A DNA stretch of 64,000 nucleotides from Microcebus murinus (lineage: Eukaryota; Chordata; Mammalia; Primates; Cheirogaleidae): assembly GCF_040939455.1 (NCBI RefSeq), contig NC_134106.1, positions 39,888,001 through 39,952,000 on the forward strand, written 5' to 3'. Of the stretch, positions 1 through 12,271 are shown piece after piece. A program made the translations under genes and the position numbers. Below the pieces are notes generated by a model. It searched no databases and was not told where the DNA came from. It saw only the letters and a list, made by a program, of their open reading frames with translations. The stretch's first letter is position 1, and each line of letters opens with the position of its first letter.

Positions 1-2220
1 TTCTTTCAAGTAAAAATGATGTTTATTGAAAAAAGAGCCCAGGTTAATTCCCACCTTAAACAATAGCGCAAATACTTTTCCTCATATTTTTTTTCAGTAT
101 GCTGCAGAAATGCTTTATCTGTTGTTCCCATTTCATATCATAAAATGTTAAAAGGAAGTATACTTGCTAGTTGAAATTTAGTATAATTAATATTAATAAT
201 TCTTAGGTTATACCAAGGACCTTGAAATGGTGGTGGTGTTGCTGCTGTTTTTGTACTTTTTTCTTTCTTTTTTCTTTTTTTTTTTTCTTTCCTTTTTTTC
301 TGTGAGTTGTAATAGAGAATACAAGGACCACTAGCAAAGTTGGGTGCTACAACCTAAACTCATGCTAAGGTACCTGCATTTTTACTTATTATTGGTTTTG
401 CAGAGTGTAAATGTCAAAACAAACCCAAAAAACAAAAAACAGAACAAAAATATTTAGTGGGCAATGAAAAACACATATACTGTGTTGGTATTATGAAAAT
501 AGTTTTCACCTCATGAACACCCTGAAAGTGTCTTAGGGACTCCCAGCGGTTTGCACATTACACTCGCAGAACTGTGGTTCTATACTTACGGTGATTATAT
601 ATAATTTATCCACTTTTGAGAGAGAGAAATGGGATTCTATTAATAATTACCTCAGGATAATAGGTGTAAACTGGGACTGTCCTGGGAAAACTGGGATGTG
701 TAGTCACCCTATAATTGCCTTATTTCCAGGGGACTTCCAATCAACTGTTGCTGTCTCCATGTTACATGATCTTTTTAATGATACTACTAGTAATTATGGG
801 AGGAAGGAAAGGGCAGAACAGAAACAGTGAGAGGTTTGTGTGTAGTGGCTTTCATCTTTCAGCATTAAAACTCCTAAATATAGGTACAAACTAAATGCCC
901 AGTTGTCTTTAACTTAGATCTGTTGAAAATTTTAGCAGTGTGGTTGGTTTTTTTAGGTGATGAGGTTAGAATATTCAGTTTGGTCATCAGGAGACATCCA
1001 TATGCTCATGAGTAGTCACAAAGAAGAAATTGACCAGTCTTTGTATTTCTTGAGTCATGTGACTGGAATGTTAAGTTTTAGAATGGTTCAAAGCAGGACC
1101 AAGAACTGTGAAACTATTGATTACCACAGTGTTTCAAAGACTTTTTGATGGTGGGTAGGAAAAAATACACTTCCAAATGTGAATGTTGTGATGCCATATT
1201 ATCATATCACAAAATTTCTGAAATTATGTTTGTGAGACTGAATTCATCCTGTGTCATAAATTTATTGTATTTAATATTTCTAGAACATATACATGAGCAA
1301 AAGTATGATACTTTTAGTTTGAGTAAAAATATATTTTTATAAAATATATTTTATATAAAACTTGGTTATTAAACTCATCTTGAATATTTAAAAATGTGTT
1401 TTAGGCACATTTAATGCTATATATAACTTGAGAATGTATATAAATGGTGCATATAACTTGTGAGTTTAGTATCAAAATTAAGTAGGAGCTGCCTGAAACT
1501 TCACTGTAAAACTGTTCAAAGCTTTTATTCTGATGTCTATGAAGAAATTTTAAAAACTCTTATAGTTCTATTTGATTTTTTTAAATATAGAGAATTATTC
1601 TTCAGGATTTATTGCAAAGTATTTAAAAGAAGATGATTTTGCTATTTTTCCTCAAAAAATTCATTTAATTGCTAGAGACAGCATGTTAACAGATTTTTGT
1701 TTTCTCTCAGGCTATGACTTAAGTGTAGCAGCTTAAGCTTTGCTCACTTTAGCTAATTAAGACTAATACCATTGTGTTCCTGCCACTCCAATTCTTTCTA
1801 ATTTAGCTACTCTAAAAGAATGCCTGTTAATACAGAAAAACCATAGATGAACAGAGGATAAAAATAATTCTGTGCTTCATTAACCATCATTCTTCAGCCT
1901 TACTTCTGTTGTCTTAATGCGGAAGGAATCGTTAGTCTAAGAAACATTTGCTCTTCTGAGCTGTTGGTTGTATATGATGGAGCCATTCTGTTGTCAGAAA
2001 CAGGTCTTTGGGGCAGTTTTCTTTAATACAGTATGTGAAAAACAGGCCATAATAAACATTACATTAATATATAAACATGCTAAAAAGTTCTTGATTTTAT
2101 TAAAGGCACAATGACATTCTAACAGTCATGCTCATGTAGTTGAACTGAACCTTGAGCATTTAGAGTGTATAGTTACATTGATCAACTGAGATACTTCTGT
2201 TGTAATTACTATGTGTTCTT
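1..2220. other. GTF2A1L intron, mostly unassigned
   Basis: AT-rich intronic DNA. A T-rich pyrimidine tract lies at about 239-300. I see no exon, no recognisable SINE and no clear L1 segment here. Short open frames are not supported by codon pattern or splice signals. Confidence 0.6.
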
Positions 2221-2230
2221 TACACTTATT

Positions 2231-2569
<339 letters not shown>

Positions 2570-2855
2570 TACACTTATTTTTTAATGATAGATTATATTT
2601 ACAACCAGTTGCTCAACCTTTTAGATGATAAACAGAGGGATGGTTAGCATAGAAAATTGGCAGATAATAAAGAAAAGATACATGGGATTATAGCTTTGCT
2701 GCAGGTTGAATTGGCATTCTCCTGAAAATTTCTTTTCGTGTATTTTTCTTAGCAGTTGCTCTTATTTCATTGCAAAGACTTCAGGAGACATATTCTTACT
2801 CATTGTTTCCTAAAACTACATAGCTGTTTGCTTACTTAACCAAAGTACTGCAAAT

Positions 2856-3318
2856 CAGTCTCCAACCTTTTTTGGCACGAGGGACCCGTTTCATGGAAGA
2901 CAGTTTTTCTACAGACTGGGGTGGGGGATAGTTTCGGGATGATTCAAGCGCCTTTCATTTATTGTGCAGTCAAACCTCTCTGCTAGTGATAACCTGTATT
3001 AGCAGCCAGTCCCCAGCACTAGCATCACCGCCTCAGCTCCATCTCAGATCATTAAGCTTTAGATTCCCATAAGCAACACACAACCTAGATCCCTCGCGTG
3101 CGCAGTTCACAGTAGGGTTTGTGCTCCTATGAGAATGTAATACTGCCGCTGATCTGACAGGAGGCAGAGCTCAGGTGGTGATGCAAGCAATGGGGAGTGG
3201 CTGTAAATACAGGTGAAGCTTCGCTGGCTCACCCCCTGCTCACCTCTTGCTGTGTGGTCCCATGCCTAACAGGCCTCGGACTGGTACTGGTCCATGGCCC
3301 AGAGTTAGGGGACCACAG
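2856..3318. mobile_element. hAT-type DNA element (family A), uninterrupted copy
   Basis: About 463 bp starting 'cagtctccaacctttttt' and ending '..ggggaccacag', imperfect inverted ends of a hAT-like nonautonomous element. The flanking 8-mers are ctgcaaat (2848-2855) and ctataaat (3319-3326), 6 of 8 identical, as expected of an old hAT target duplication. The same family recurs at 8642-9298, where another element has inserted; this copy preserves the empty site at 3057-3064 (ctttagat). I do not give a database name. Confidence 0.75.
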
Positions 3319-3326
3319 CTATAAAT

Positions 3327-3793
3327 AACTTTTGTGAAATGAATGAATTGAAATTTATTTTGAACCTATAAAATTTAGAATGAGTTTATGTTGGTTTACA
3401 TATTTATGCTCAATAATATGGTCTCTTGGAAATGTGCTGGTTTAATAAATATTTTTCTCCCCAGTGAAAAGTTTTAATGGAGATTTAGTGCTACATTAAC
3501 TTACTAAAGGCAATCTAGGTATTTTGTTATGGATTTCTAAGGTACAGTATAGTTGATTACAATGAGATATTTTCTTCTGGTACTTAAAGTAGTTTAGTTG
3601 TAAAATCTAAAGTTGTTGTAAAATATATAATTAAGTACTTTTTATCTCACTTGGAGTCAGGAAGTTTAGAATTCAACATAGTCCAACATGTTAACGATAG
3701 AAAATACTTTTTAAAAAATAAGCTATACTTAGCAATTTTATTAAATTGGTAAATTCTAATGAATGTATAATATTTATTTTGTTTTCTATGCAG
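3327..3793. other. GTF2A1L intron end before exon
   Basis: AT-rich intron sequence with no recognised element, ending in the acceptor 'ttttctatgcag'. Confidence 0.6.
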
Positions 3794-3849
3794 CATCGCT
3801 AGTTATTCCTGCTGGTAGAACTCTTCCAAGTTTTACCACAGCAGAACTG
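3794..3849 (+). CDS. GTF2A1L: GTF2A1L exon (residues about 83-101)
   Basis: 56 bp: two bases complete an alanine codon, followed by 18 codons reading SLVIPAGRTLPSFTTAEL. It is bounded by the acceptor ..ttctatgcag and the donor gtatgt. This is the start of the non-conserved linker of TFIIA alpha/beta-like factor, just after the N-terminal four-helix-bundle region. The match to human ALF is almost residue for residue, and the exon ends on a complete codon (phase 0), which agrees with the next exon. It is too short for open-frame detection and was found by homology and splice sites. Confidence 0.93.
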
Positions 3850-5449
3850 GTATGTATAGCTTATTTAAAATATATTTTAAAAGATATGCCCCACTTTTAG
3901 TGAATGGTGGCAGAATGCTGGACATAGATATAATTTGTAATCTTCCATTTGAATGGGAAAAGATGTGGTAAGGAATGAGGAGACAGGAATAGCTTCTATA
4001 GATGTAGTAAAAATTCACGAGTTCCAGAATTGACATTTTCTCACCAATTTCCTATCTTCCAGAGCAGTTGTTAGCATCTGCTAGGAGTGTACCTACAAGG
4101 TTAGGAAAATTTTGAAGTTATGTTGTATAGGGTTTTAATACACTGTATAATGTTATATACTTGGTAGATCCTAAATAGATAACTTTGATATGGTATTTTT
4201 TCTGATTCCCCCCTTTCCCATCAGGGCTGAGTGACATCATAGTTTTTACTTCAATTAAACCAGAATATCTTGATCATCTTCTACCTTTGTAGAGTTTGTT
4301 TATATTTTTTCCCTTAGGACTTGGAGACATGAAATAAAATTACAAATTAATGTAGAAAATGAAGTAGTTTTTCAGGCTGGGAAGAATAGCAGTTTTTCAC
4401 TTTTACCTTCCATGGTACTAATGGCATATAGTCTACTAATATTTTCATTTTATTTTAGCCCGTGGGTTACCTTTCCTAGGGTAAAAGGTTTAGTGAGCTA
4501 GTTATTTCCATTTTTTCATTAAGAACAGTCAAAACCACACTCCTCATCAGGATTTTTGGAAAGAATGGTGCTGCTTTTGACAGGAGACCAATGAAGAAAT
4601 ATCTCTGCCTTTGGAATTCATGGAAATATCTTTTTTTTCCTGTTTAAAGAAATAATATGCTTGTAAAAAATTAAATAAAATCCAAAAGAGCTCTGTAGTC
4701 TTATACCCCAAAGATAACTTTTAACTATTTGATGTTTATGCACCTAGATTTCTTTCATATTCCTTTCTTTTCAGGGTAAGAAGCAGCATCGCTTTCTTTA
4801 CTATTTCTATAATTTATTTTTTTAAATGTAGTAATATAGATGGCTCCTTTCAATGCCAGTAAATATACATAGGTCTTAGTGAATGTACCACAGTTTAATT
4901 AATGAACTTTTGTTGGTGGATAATTATTTTCAGTATTTTTCTAATGTAGCATTCCATTGATTGATTATACTTGGACATATGTCTTTGTGTATTTGTGTGA
5001 TAATCAGGATAAATTCTTAGAATTTGAGTCAAAGGTCATACATTTTCAATTCGGGTATATATTGCAGAATTATCCTTTAAAAGGATTGTACCCATTAGTG
5101 ATCAACTTAGAGACTACAGGACTCTCATAAACAGTTGTGGTTCTTCACCTTGAGAATAAATGGCCCAGCAAAGCTATGAATTGGGCAGGTTTTATGAGTC
5201 AGTGTACATACTATTTATTAAGACTTACTGGCTTCATTGCTAATAAGTTTAGAATTCATTTTGATCCTTAATGGGATAAACGAAATCAAATATTAAAAGG
5301 CTGTTTTATTCAAAGAACTCAGCCCTATGTTAAATGTTGTCAAAATATTGTCCTGTTGTCAAGAATCAGACTTTTTTATCCCCCATGAAATCAGGGTAGA
5401 AAGATACAAGTTCTTTTCTAACTTTCTAATATAAATTTCTTATGTCTAG
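3850..5449. other. GTF2A1L intron, little recognised
   Basis: AT-rich intron. The part from about 4630 to 5070 looks like an old L1/L2-type fragment (degenerate), but I cannot assign it securely. No exon was found. Confidence 0.5.
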
Positions 5450-5534
5450 GGCACCTCAAACTCCAGCGCAAACTTTACTTTTCCCGGTTATTCTGTTCAC
5501 GTACCAGCAGGTGTGACACTACAGACTGCGTCTG
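5450..5534 (+). CDS. GTF2A1L: GTF2A1L exon (residues about 102-130)
   Basis: 85 bp between acceptor ..tatgtctag and donor gtgaga. It reads GTSNSSANFTFPGYSVHVPA, then GVTLQTAS and the first base of a glycine codon that the next exon completes. The peptide aligns with the human ALF linker (GTSNSSANFTFPGYPIHVPA) with few changes. It belongs to the Ser/Thr-rich, poorly structured region between the TFIIA-conserved N- and C-terminal domains. Phase in 0, phase out 1. Confidence 0.94.
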
Positions 5535-6602
5535 GTGAGAGGATATTCTAAGAATATTTTGTTTAGCATTGGTGCTATTTTTTGGACATTAAGTTTCATG
5601 ATTTTTAATCAACTATATACCAGAAGTTATAGGAACTTTTAATAAAACCTTTTTTAAAAGTAATAATAAATGGTTGTTAATAATGTTATGGAGGCAATCT
5701 ACCACAAAAGATACAGGCCTGTGCTGTATTTCATTTCGATTCTCTTTCCAAACATTGTATTCATATAAGATGCTTAGTATATATTTTCTCTAATTCGAAT
5801 CAGTTTTGTTATCTAAATTTTAATAAATACAAGATAAACTAACATATCTGCATCCCTGTTACCTCTAATCAAGGAAAACTAAAGATTAGGTGGCTGGACC
5901 TTTGCCTCCTTTCATAGTCTAATAGAAAGGACATCCAAAAGTTTGGGAGTTAACCAACCTCTGCTTTTCAGAGCACTGTATCTTGATTTGAAGGAGAATT
6001 ATACCTATTCTTTGGGTTGTTGTAAAGTTTAAGTAAAATACCTAACTCAGTGCTCAAATATTCCTTTTTTCCTCCTTTTTAGTACTATTTTAAAGAAAAG
6101 GAGAAGAAATTTCACTTGGTCTAGCCAAAAGGCCGAAAAGTAATAGAAGAAGAAATTTGATAACTTTTGAAATTATTAAATGCTTGTTTGGATAACCTTG
6201 TCCTGTTGTTGTTATATGGTTATCTTAAATATATGAAATAAATTTTATACGATTATGTTTGTTGAAATCCCATTTTGAGTTCATAGCATCAATTTATGAA
6301 ATAGTGGAAGAGGTTCATGGATTAAATATTGGTGGCTTATATGAATCTCAAAATGTGCCAGATAAGCAATAGTGGGAAAAGGCTCGAGTTAAAGCAGAAC
6401 AGATATAATTTTAAGAAAGTAAGAGTATTACATATTTATTGTAGAAAATACAAAAAAGTCTGAAGAATAAAAGAGAGAAACTCCTGGTATATGTTTCCTT
6501 CTAGCCTGTTGTGGGTGAGATTTTCTTTCTTTCTTTCTTTTTTTTTTTTTTAAGGAAATTAGAATTCTATTGTACTTACAATTTTGTTTTCTCCTTTTCT
6601 AG
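5535..6602. other. GTF2A1L intron
   Basis: AT-rich intron with a TTTC/poly-T tract at about 6522-6553. No recognisable full element. It ends in the acceptor 'ttctccttttctag'. Confidence 0.6.
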
Positions 6603-7189
6603 GTCATCTTTATAAAGTCAATGTACCAATTATGGTGACACAGTCTTCTGGAAGAGCAAATATTCTTCATCCAATTCAACAAGTATTTCAGCAGCTCGGG
6701 CAGCCTTCAATAATACAGACTAGTATTCCACGATTGAACCCCTGTTCTCTTCAAGCGACTACTGAAAAATCACCAAGAGTTGAAACTGTGCTACAACAAC
6801 CCACAATTCTACATTCTGGGCCAGTAGATAGGAAACACTTGGAAAATGCCACCGGCGATATAGTTGTACCTCCTGGAAATGAGCATAAAATCATGTCTGA
6901 AGCTTTGTTGAGTCAGCAAGAAAGCTCTCAGTATATCGGTCTCGCAGGTGTTGCATTTCCTCTGCAGGTCTCGCAAACAAATTCTAACGTGGAGCCAGCG
7001 CTCAGCGTTTCGGCTAGCATGACTCAAAATTTGCATGGCAGGCCCCTCTCCACGGGCCCTCAGGGGGCTCTCCACCAGCACATGACTGATACTCAGCTTC
7101 ATGTTCTTAAAAATAGGGTGTATGGATGTGATTCTGTGAAGCAGCCAAGAAAGATAGAGGATTCCAGCAGCCTACCTGTATCAGAGAAG
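6603..7189 (+). CDS. GTF2A1L: GTF2A1L large central exon (residues about 130-325)
   Basis: 587 bp: 'gt' completes glycine 130, then 195 codons from HLYKVNVPIMVT to SLPVSEK. The acceptor is ..cttttctag and the donor is 'aag|gtatag'. The open frame extends upstream to an ATG at 6584, but that lies in the intron before the acceptor and is not a start. This exon encodes the long ALF-specific linker, rich in Gln, Ser and Thr, which differs from the ubiquitous GTF2A1. No stop or frameshift is present. It diverges from human more than the C-terminal exons do, as expected of a disordered linker. ALF replaces TFIIA alpha/beta in male and female germ cells, forming TFIIA with GTF2A2 and stabilising TBP or TRF2 on promoters. 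Confidence 0.96.
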
Positions 7190-8641
7190 GTATAGTGCTA
7201 TGTTCAACTTCTTGGTATTAGGGGACGGATGGGGCCAGTGATTAGATATCCAGAGTGTTCTTAAATTGTAAGATTAATGAAAATTGTGCATATTTTGTTT
7301 TTTCCTTTAGAAGGTTGTTTCTTTATTGTTTTTAGTTTAACCATCAGTTCTTAAAGTATTCAGGCTTGGCATTTCTTTTTCTTAATTTGTATGAATTTAA
7401 GGGGTACAAGTGTAGTTTTGTTTCATGGATATATTACTTAGTGGTGGAGTCTGGGCTTTTAGTGTAACCATCACTCAAAGAGTGTACATTGTACCCATTA
7501 CGTAATTTCTCATCTTTCATCATGCTCGGCATTTCTAAATTTTTTATTTCAATCGATGAATTAGAATACTTTTTAAAAGAAATTGCATTTGTTTTAAGGT
7601 AATCTATCTTACTACTCCCTTACATTTGTTTTCTGTCTGCAGGTAAAATTTAAAAGACCCAGAAAATCCATCCCAGTAATTTAATGAATATTTTGAGATA
7701 ATTCATTGTGGCACTTAATATACAAAAGAAGTCCACAAAGTATTTTTTCTTGTTCAACCTAATTTTCCTGAACTCCCGTATGAAAATTTCTCCTACATGA
7801 AGAATTATCTTGCTAGTAATTTTGTTTCTCCCTGCCTACTAAAATACTAGTTTTATGTAATTTCTTTTGGAATTCAAACCACTATAAAATAGCCTCTAAT
7901 TAACTTTCCACACTGAAAATATATCTGAGTTATTGATTTCCAAAGAATTCATAGTGATGGTAGAAAGATTCATGGAAAAATTTGGAGTGTAAAAATTTAA
8001 AAAATTGTATTGTCTTTTTATAAATGTAAAATATGTCATATGGCTAATTCCATTTAAACAATTTAGTGATGTTTCAAATAGTCAAAGGTTTATGCTCCAG
8101 CATAAACCATCAGACCCACTGTACAAATCTGTAGCAATGGACAGTTAAGTGCCTCCTTAACATTTTATTTTCAGAATATTTACAACTTCCTAGGGTAGGA
8201 GGAAGTTAGGGAATAGTTAAGGACCAATGAACAAAGAAAACAACTATCAGAAATTATTTGACCTATTTTAGAATGTTTCAGATAATTGATGAAACCTATT
8301 AGGATGAAATTTCAAAGATGAAATCTTTTAGCAAATCTGTTTAGTTTCGGTACAAAGTATTAAGATTAAAATGTGTTTTTTTAGTACTTTTCATGATATT
8401 TTTCACATAAAATTTTGGAAGTAAAGGTAGGCTAAATGTTTATAAAAATTTTGTTTTGAGCTTAAAATAACTATAAATTTAAAATGTTCTTATCACTTAC
8501 TACTTTTGGAGGCATTTTTCTTCTGGATTCTATATAAACTTTGCTGATTTTTGGTGTGGTCCAGTCAAGGACTTATTCTGTTGTTACACATTGGATGTCA
8601 TCATGTACTTTTTCTGATATGGGGAAATAGATTAGTTAAAG
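7190..8641. other. GTF2A1L intron with L1 3' fragment
   Basis: Start of the 21.5 kb intron. Positions about 7375-7545 resemble the 3' end of an old L1, antisense ('ggggtacaagtgtag', 'gtgtacattgtacccatta'). The rest is AT-rich and unassigned. Confidence 0.6.
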
Positions 8642-9298
8642 CAGCGATCCCCAACCTTTTTGATACCAGGGATCAGTTTCATGGAAGACAGTTTTCCCAT
8701 GGACCAGGGTGGGGGGATTGTTTCAGAATGATTCAAGCGCATTACATTTATTGTGCAGTCAGTCCTCTCTGCGAATGATAATCTGTATTTGTAGCTGCTC
8801 CCCAGAGCTAGTATCACTGCCTCAGCTCCACCTCTGATCATCAGGCTTTAGACTTAGGTGTCCTCATACTACGGCCCGAGGGCCACATGCAGGCCGCCTA
8901 GCACATTTATCTGGCCCTCCGGGTGTTTTTGCCACCGTTTCCTGTCCTGTGTAGCAGCCAACTCATCCCGGGCCCACGGTGCACACTCTCCAACGGTCTG
9001 AGAGACAGTGAACTGGCCCCCAGTTTAAAAAGTTTGAGGACCCCTGCTTTAGAGTCTCATAAGGAATGTGCCACCTGGATGACTCGCATGCGCAGTTTAC
9101 AGTAGGGTTTTTGCTCCTATGAGAATCTGATGCTGCCGCTGGCCTGACAGGAGGCGGAGCTCATGTGGTGATGCCAGCAATACGGAGCAGCTGTAAATAC
9201 AGATGAAGCTTTGCTGGCTCATCCTCTGCTCATTTCCTGTGCCGCTGGTTCCTAACAGGCCATGGACTGGTCTGCTGCCTGGAGGTTGAGGATTGCAG
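8642..9298. mobile_element. hAT-type element (family A), interrupted copy
   Basis: Same family as 2856-3318: it begins 'cagcgatccccaacctttt' and ends '..gaggattgcag'. It is flanked by a perfect 8-bp target duplication agttaaag (8634-8641 and 9299-9306), diagnostic of hAT superfamily insertion. It is longer than its sister copy because a second element sits inside at about 8854-9046. Confidence 0.85.
8854..9046 (-). mobile_element. hAT-type element (family B) nested in family A
   Basis: A segment of about 193 bp from 'taggtgtcctcatactacgg' to '..gtttgaggacccctg'. Its ends are inverted repeats of the kind seen at 13557-13795. Flanks ctttagac and ctttagag are 7 of 8 identical. The uninterrupted sister element reads ctttagat at the same place (3057-3064), which proves the insertion. 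The two family-B copies lie in opposite orientation. Confidence 0.85.
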
Positions 9299-10100
9299 AG
9301 TTAAAGGATATTAATCAAGGATTGTTTAGTGAGGGGGTAGTGGTTGAGAACTTGAGATTTGAAGCCACAGTAGATTTAAATTCTGGGTTCACTACTTACA
9401 AGGAAGCTATGTAATAGTATTCTCTAAAATTCATTTATATTCTGGACACTGGGCACCTCATAATTTTAGAATTATCAGAGATGTATATATAGGGTATTGA
9501 AGACTTCTGGTACCATAGTAAACTTTAGATTAGTACTGTTATGCTTTATGGGCCTGTTATATATATTGGGTAACTCTTCATATAACTTGTCTGTTAGTTT
9601 TAAAATAGATATATACTTAAAACACAAAATTCCAAACATACAAGAGTAATTTATAAAATGGTTTTTTATTTACTGTAGAATACCTTTAAAATAGTTAGCA
9701 ATTTGGTAAATATATGCTAATCTAATTTTCAACAAATTTATAAGTAGTTTTTTCTTTTTTATAAGTAGCTTAAAGAAAATTACAATTATATTTGTTTACT
9801 TTTTCTGTTTTGTAGACTATCAGAAATCTTAGGCATCTATTATGTAGGTTTAAGAGGTAAGGATCTATGTAGGTTTAACATTCTGTTTCATAAAATATAT
9901 TATAACTTTTGATTCAGCCTCTGGTAACTTATATTTTCTGCTCCGAATTTGACTATTCTAGGTACCTTATAAATGGAGTCATACACTGTCCTTTTGCGAT
10001 CATCTTATTTTACTTAGCATAATGTTTTCAAGGTTCTTTCATATTGTAGCATGTGTCAGAATTTTGTTCTTGTTTTAATGCAGAATCGTGATTTTGATAA
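9299..10100. other. GTF2A1L intron with MIR-like and L1 fragments
   Basis: Positions about 9340-9440 resemble a MIR SINE core ('gaacttgagatttgaagcc'). Positions about 9950-10097 resemble the 3' region of an old L1, antisense ('acttagcataatgttttc', 'gtagcatgtgtcagaattt'). Confidence 0.55.
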
Positions 10101-10434
10101 TTTTTTTTTTTTTTTTTTGAGACAGAGTCTCACTTTCTTGCCTAGGCTAGAGTGAGTGCCGTGGTGTCAGCCTAGCTCACAGCAACCTCAAACTCCTGGG
10201 CTCAAGCCATCCTCCTGCCTCAGCCTCCCGAGTAGCTGGGACTACAGGCACGAGCCACCATGCCCGGCTGATTTATATATATATATATATTAGTTGGCCA
10301 ATTAATTTCTTTCTATTTTTATGGTAGAGAAGGGGTCTCTCTCAGGCTGGTTTTGAACTCCTGATCTTGAGCAATCCGCCTGCCTAGGCCTCCCAGAGTG
10401 CTAGGATTACAGGCGTGAGCCACCATGCCCGGCC
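10101..10434 (-). mobile_element. Alu (strepsirrhine type), antisense, first of a pair
   Basis: Poly-T at 10101, 'gagacagagtctcac', both arms, ending '..atgcccggcc' at 10434. Flanking target copies are ttgataattttt (from 10095 and from 10435). It lies immediately next to another Alu with a third copy of the same target. Confidence 0.93.
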
Positions 10435-10448
10435 TTGATAATTTTTAA

Positions 10449-10785
<337 letters not shown>

Positions 10786-10800
10786 AGATTTTGATAATTT

Positions 10801-12260
10801 TTTTTTTAACATTACTCACAAAATTTTAATATGTTTGAGGATTTTCAAGGATCAAGATTATATATAAGACAAAAATTGGGAGAGTAAGCACACAAACAAA
10901 AAAATTATATCAGAGGAAGAAGAAAATTAGTGCATAGCCAAAATATTCGACCTCACAAAGTATTTTTAAAATGTCGACTAAAACAGCAATGAAGTACCAT
11001 TTTATAGCTATTAAATCATAAATATTAAAATTAGCAGCCAGTACTGAATAGTTTGTGGTCAAATGGTATACTGTACTTTATTAGTGACGGTGTGAATTTA
11101 TGCAACTGTTTTGGCAAAGTGTAATACCTTTAAATGGAAACAAACTTTGTATGTCTATGATACTGGACTTCCTGCAACTCAGTATTGATAGCATTTTCCC
11201 TCCAACAGTGGACACAACTAATTCCAGATTCAATCCTTTCCACTGTGTCCCATAATATTAGTTCCTTGGGTATGTCCTGACATCTCAGATAGGTATGGAG
11301 AATGCCAGGGCTAAGGAGTATGAGCATCTATCTGGTAAAGTATGGTAATAACACTCAGGAACTAAGACTCAAATATCAGGAAGAGATGTGGGGACAAAAT
11401 AAAAACACTGAAAGTCAGATTAGATCATGTCAGAGCTTTTAGGATTCAGTTTGGAGACAATGTTTTCTTAGTGTATCAGAGATACTAATATAAATAGTAT
11501 TCTTATGGTGTTAGTTCTCTATCTTTCATGTTCTAAAGGAATTTCAACCCTCTGAACTGAAAGGCAGAAGACACTAAGAATTACAGTTATCATCAAACTT
11601 TTGAGTTATTTTGGTGGAAAAGATAGATCTATTTATATATTTACCAGGCTCAAGGAAAAAGATAAATTTGATTTAGTCTTCTGGCTCCTACATTCTCACT
11701 CACCAATGGGTTGTTGCTGATTGGATTATGAAAAGGCTGGCAAGAACCTTTGAAAATATTAGACTTCAGATAAACTTGTAGCAGATAAGCACGATACAAC
11801 ACACCTCCTCCCAAGCTTCAATTAAAATATTTGTAAGGCTTAAAACAAAAAACTTAAGGTTGCAAAGACCAATTAAGCATATAGAAACATGATATTCAAA
11901 CATTAAAATGAAAAAAATCTTTCAAGATCTGTTTTCCATCTCAGTCTAAATCAGGGATCTGGAGTTATATCCTCAAGGAAGTAGCCTCAAATAGCTCAGT
12001 GCCTGCCTAACAGCTTTCTTTGTGTTTCCATTGCTGGTCCACTTGCTTGCTTTATAATAGATTTTGATAATTTTTAAAACTAGTAAATATTTCTCAAATA
12101 TATTTTCTCTTCTCCATTCTTACTGCCATTGCCCTAATTGCTTCTCATATGGGATAATATCATAGTTTCCTAACTAATTTATCAGCCTGTACTCTGTGCT
12201 ACTTCTCCACTCTTCCCAATCCATCCATCCTTCCTAGAAATTAAAGGCCTAGATTTCCAG
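10801..12260. other. GTF2A1L intron, unassigned 1.4 kb
   Basis: I recognise no Alu or L1 here. A 65-residue open frame on the - strand (11,130-11,327) has an ordinary amino-acid composition but matches nothing I know. The stretch could be internal sequence of an old retroelement, but I cannot show this. Confidence 0.4.
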
Positions 12261-12271
12261 GGTCAGAATTT

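Noticed and set aside
1..20. Opening bases ttctttcaag|taaaa could be the end of an upstream GTF2A1L exon (FF..)
   Set aside because: Human ALF has about 25 more residues between this FF motif and the next exon. The phase would not fit the exon at 3794, which needs a preceding first codon base. Only ten bases are visible.
6584..6602. ATG at 6584 as a start codon for the 203-codon frame
   Set aside because: It lies upstream of the splice acceptor in the pyrimidine tract; the real frame enters from the previous exon.
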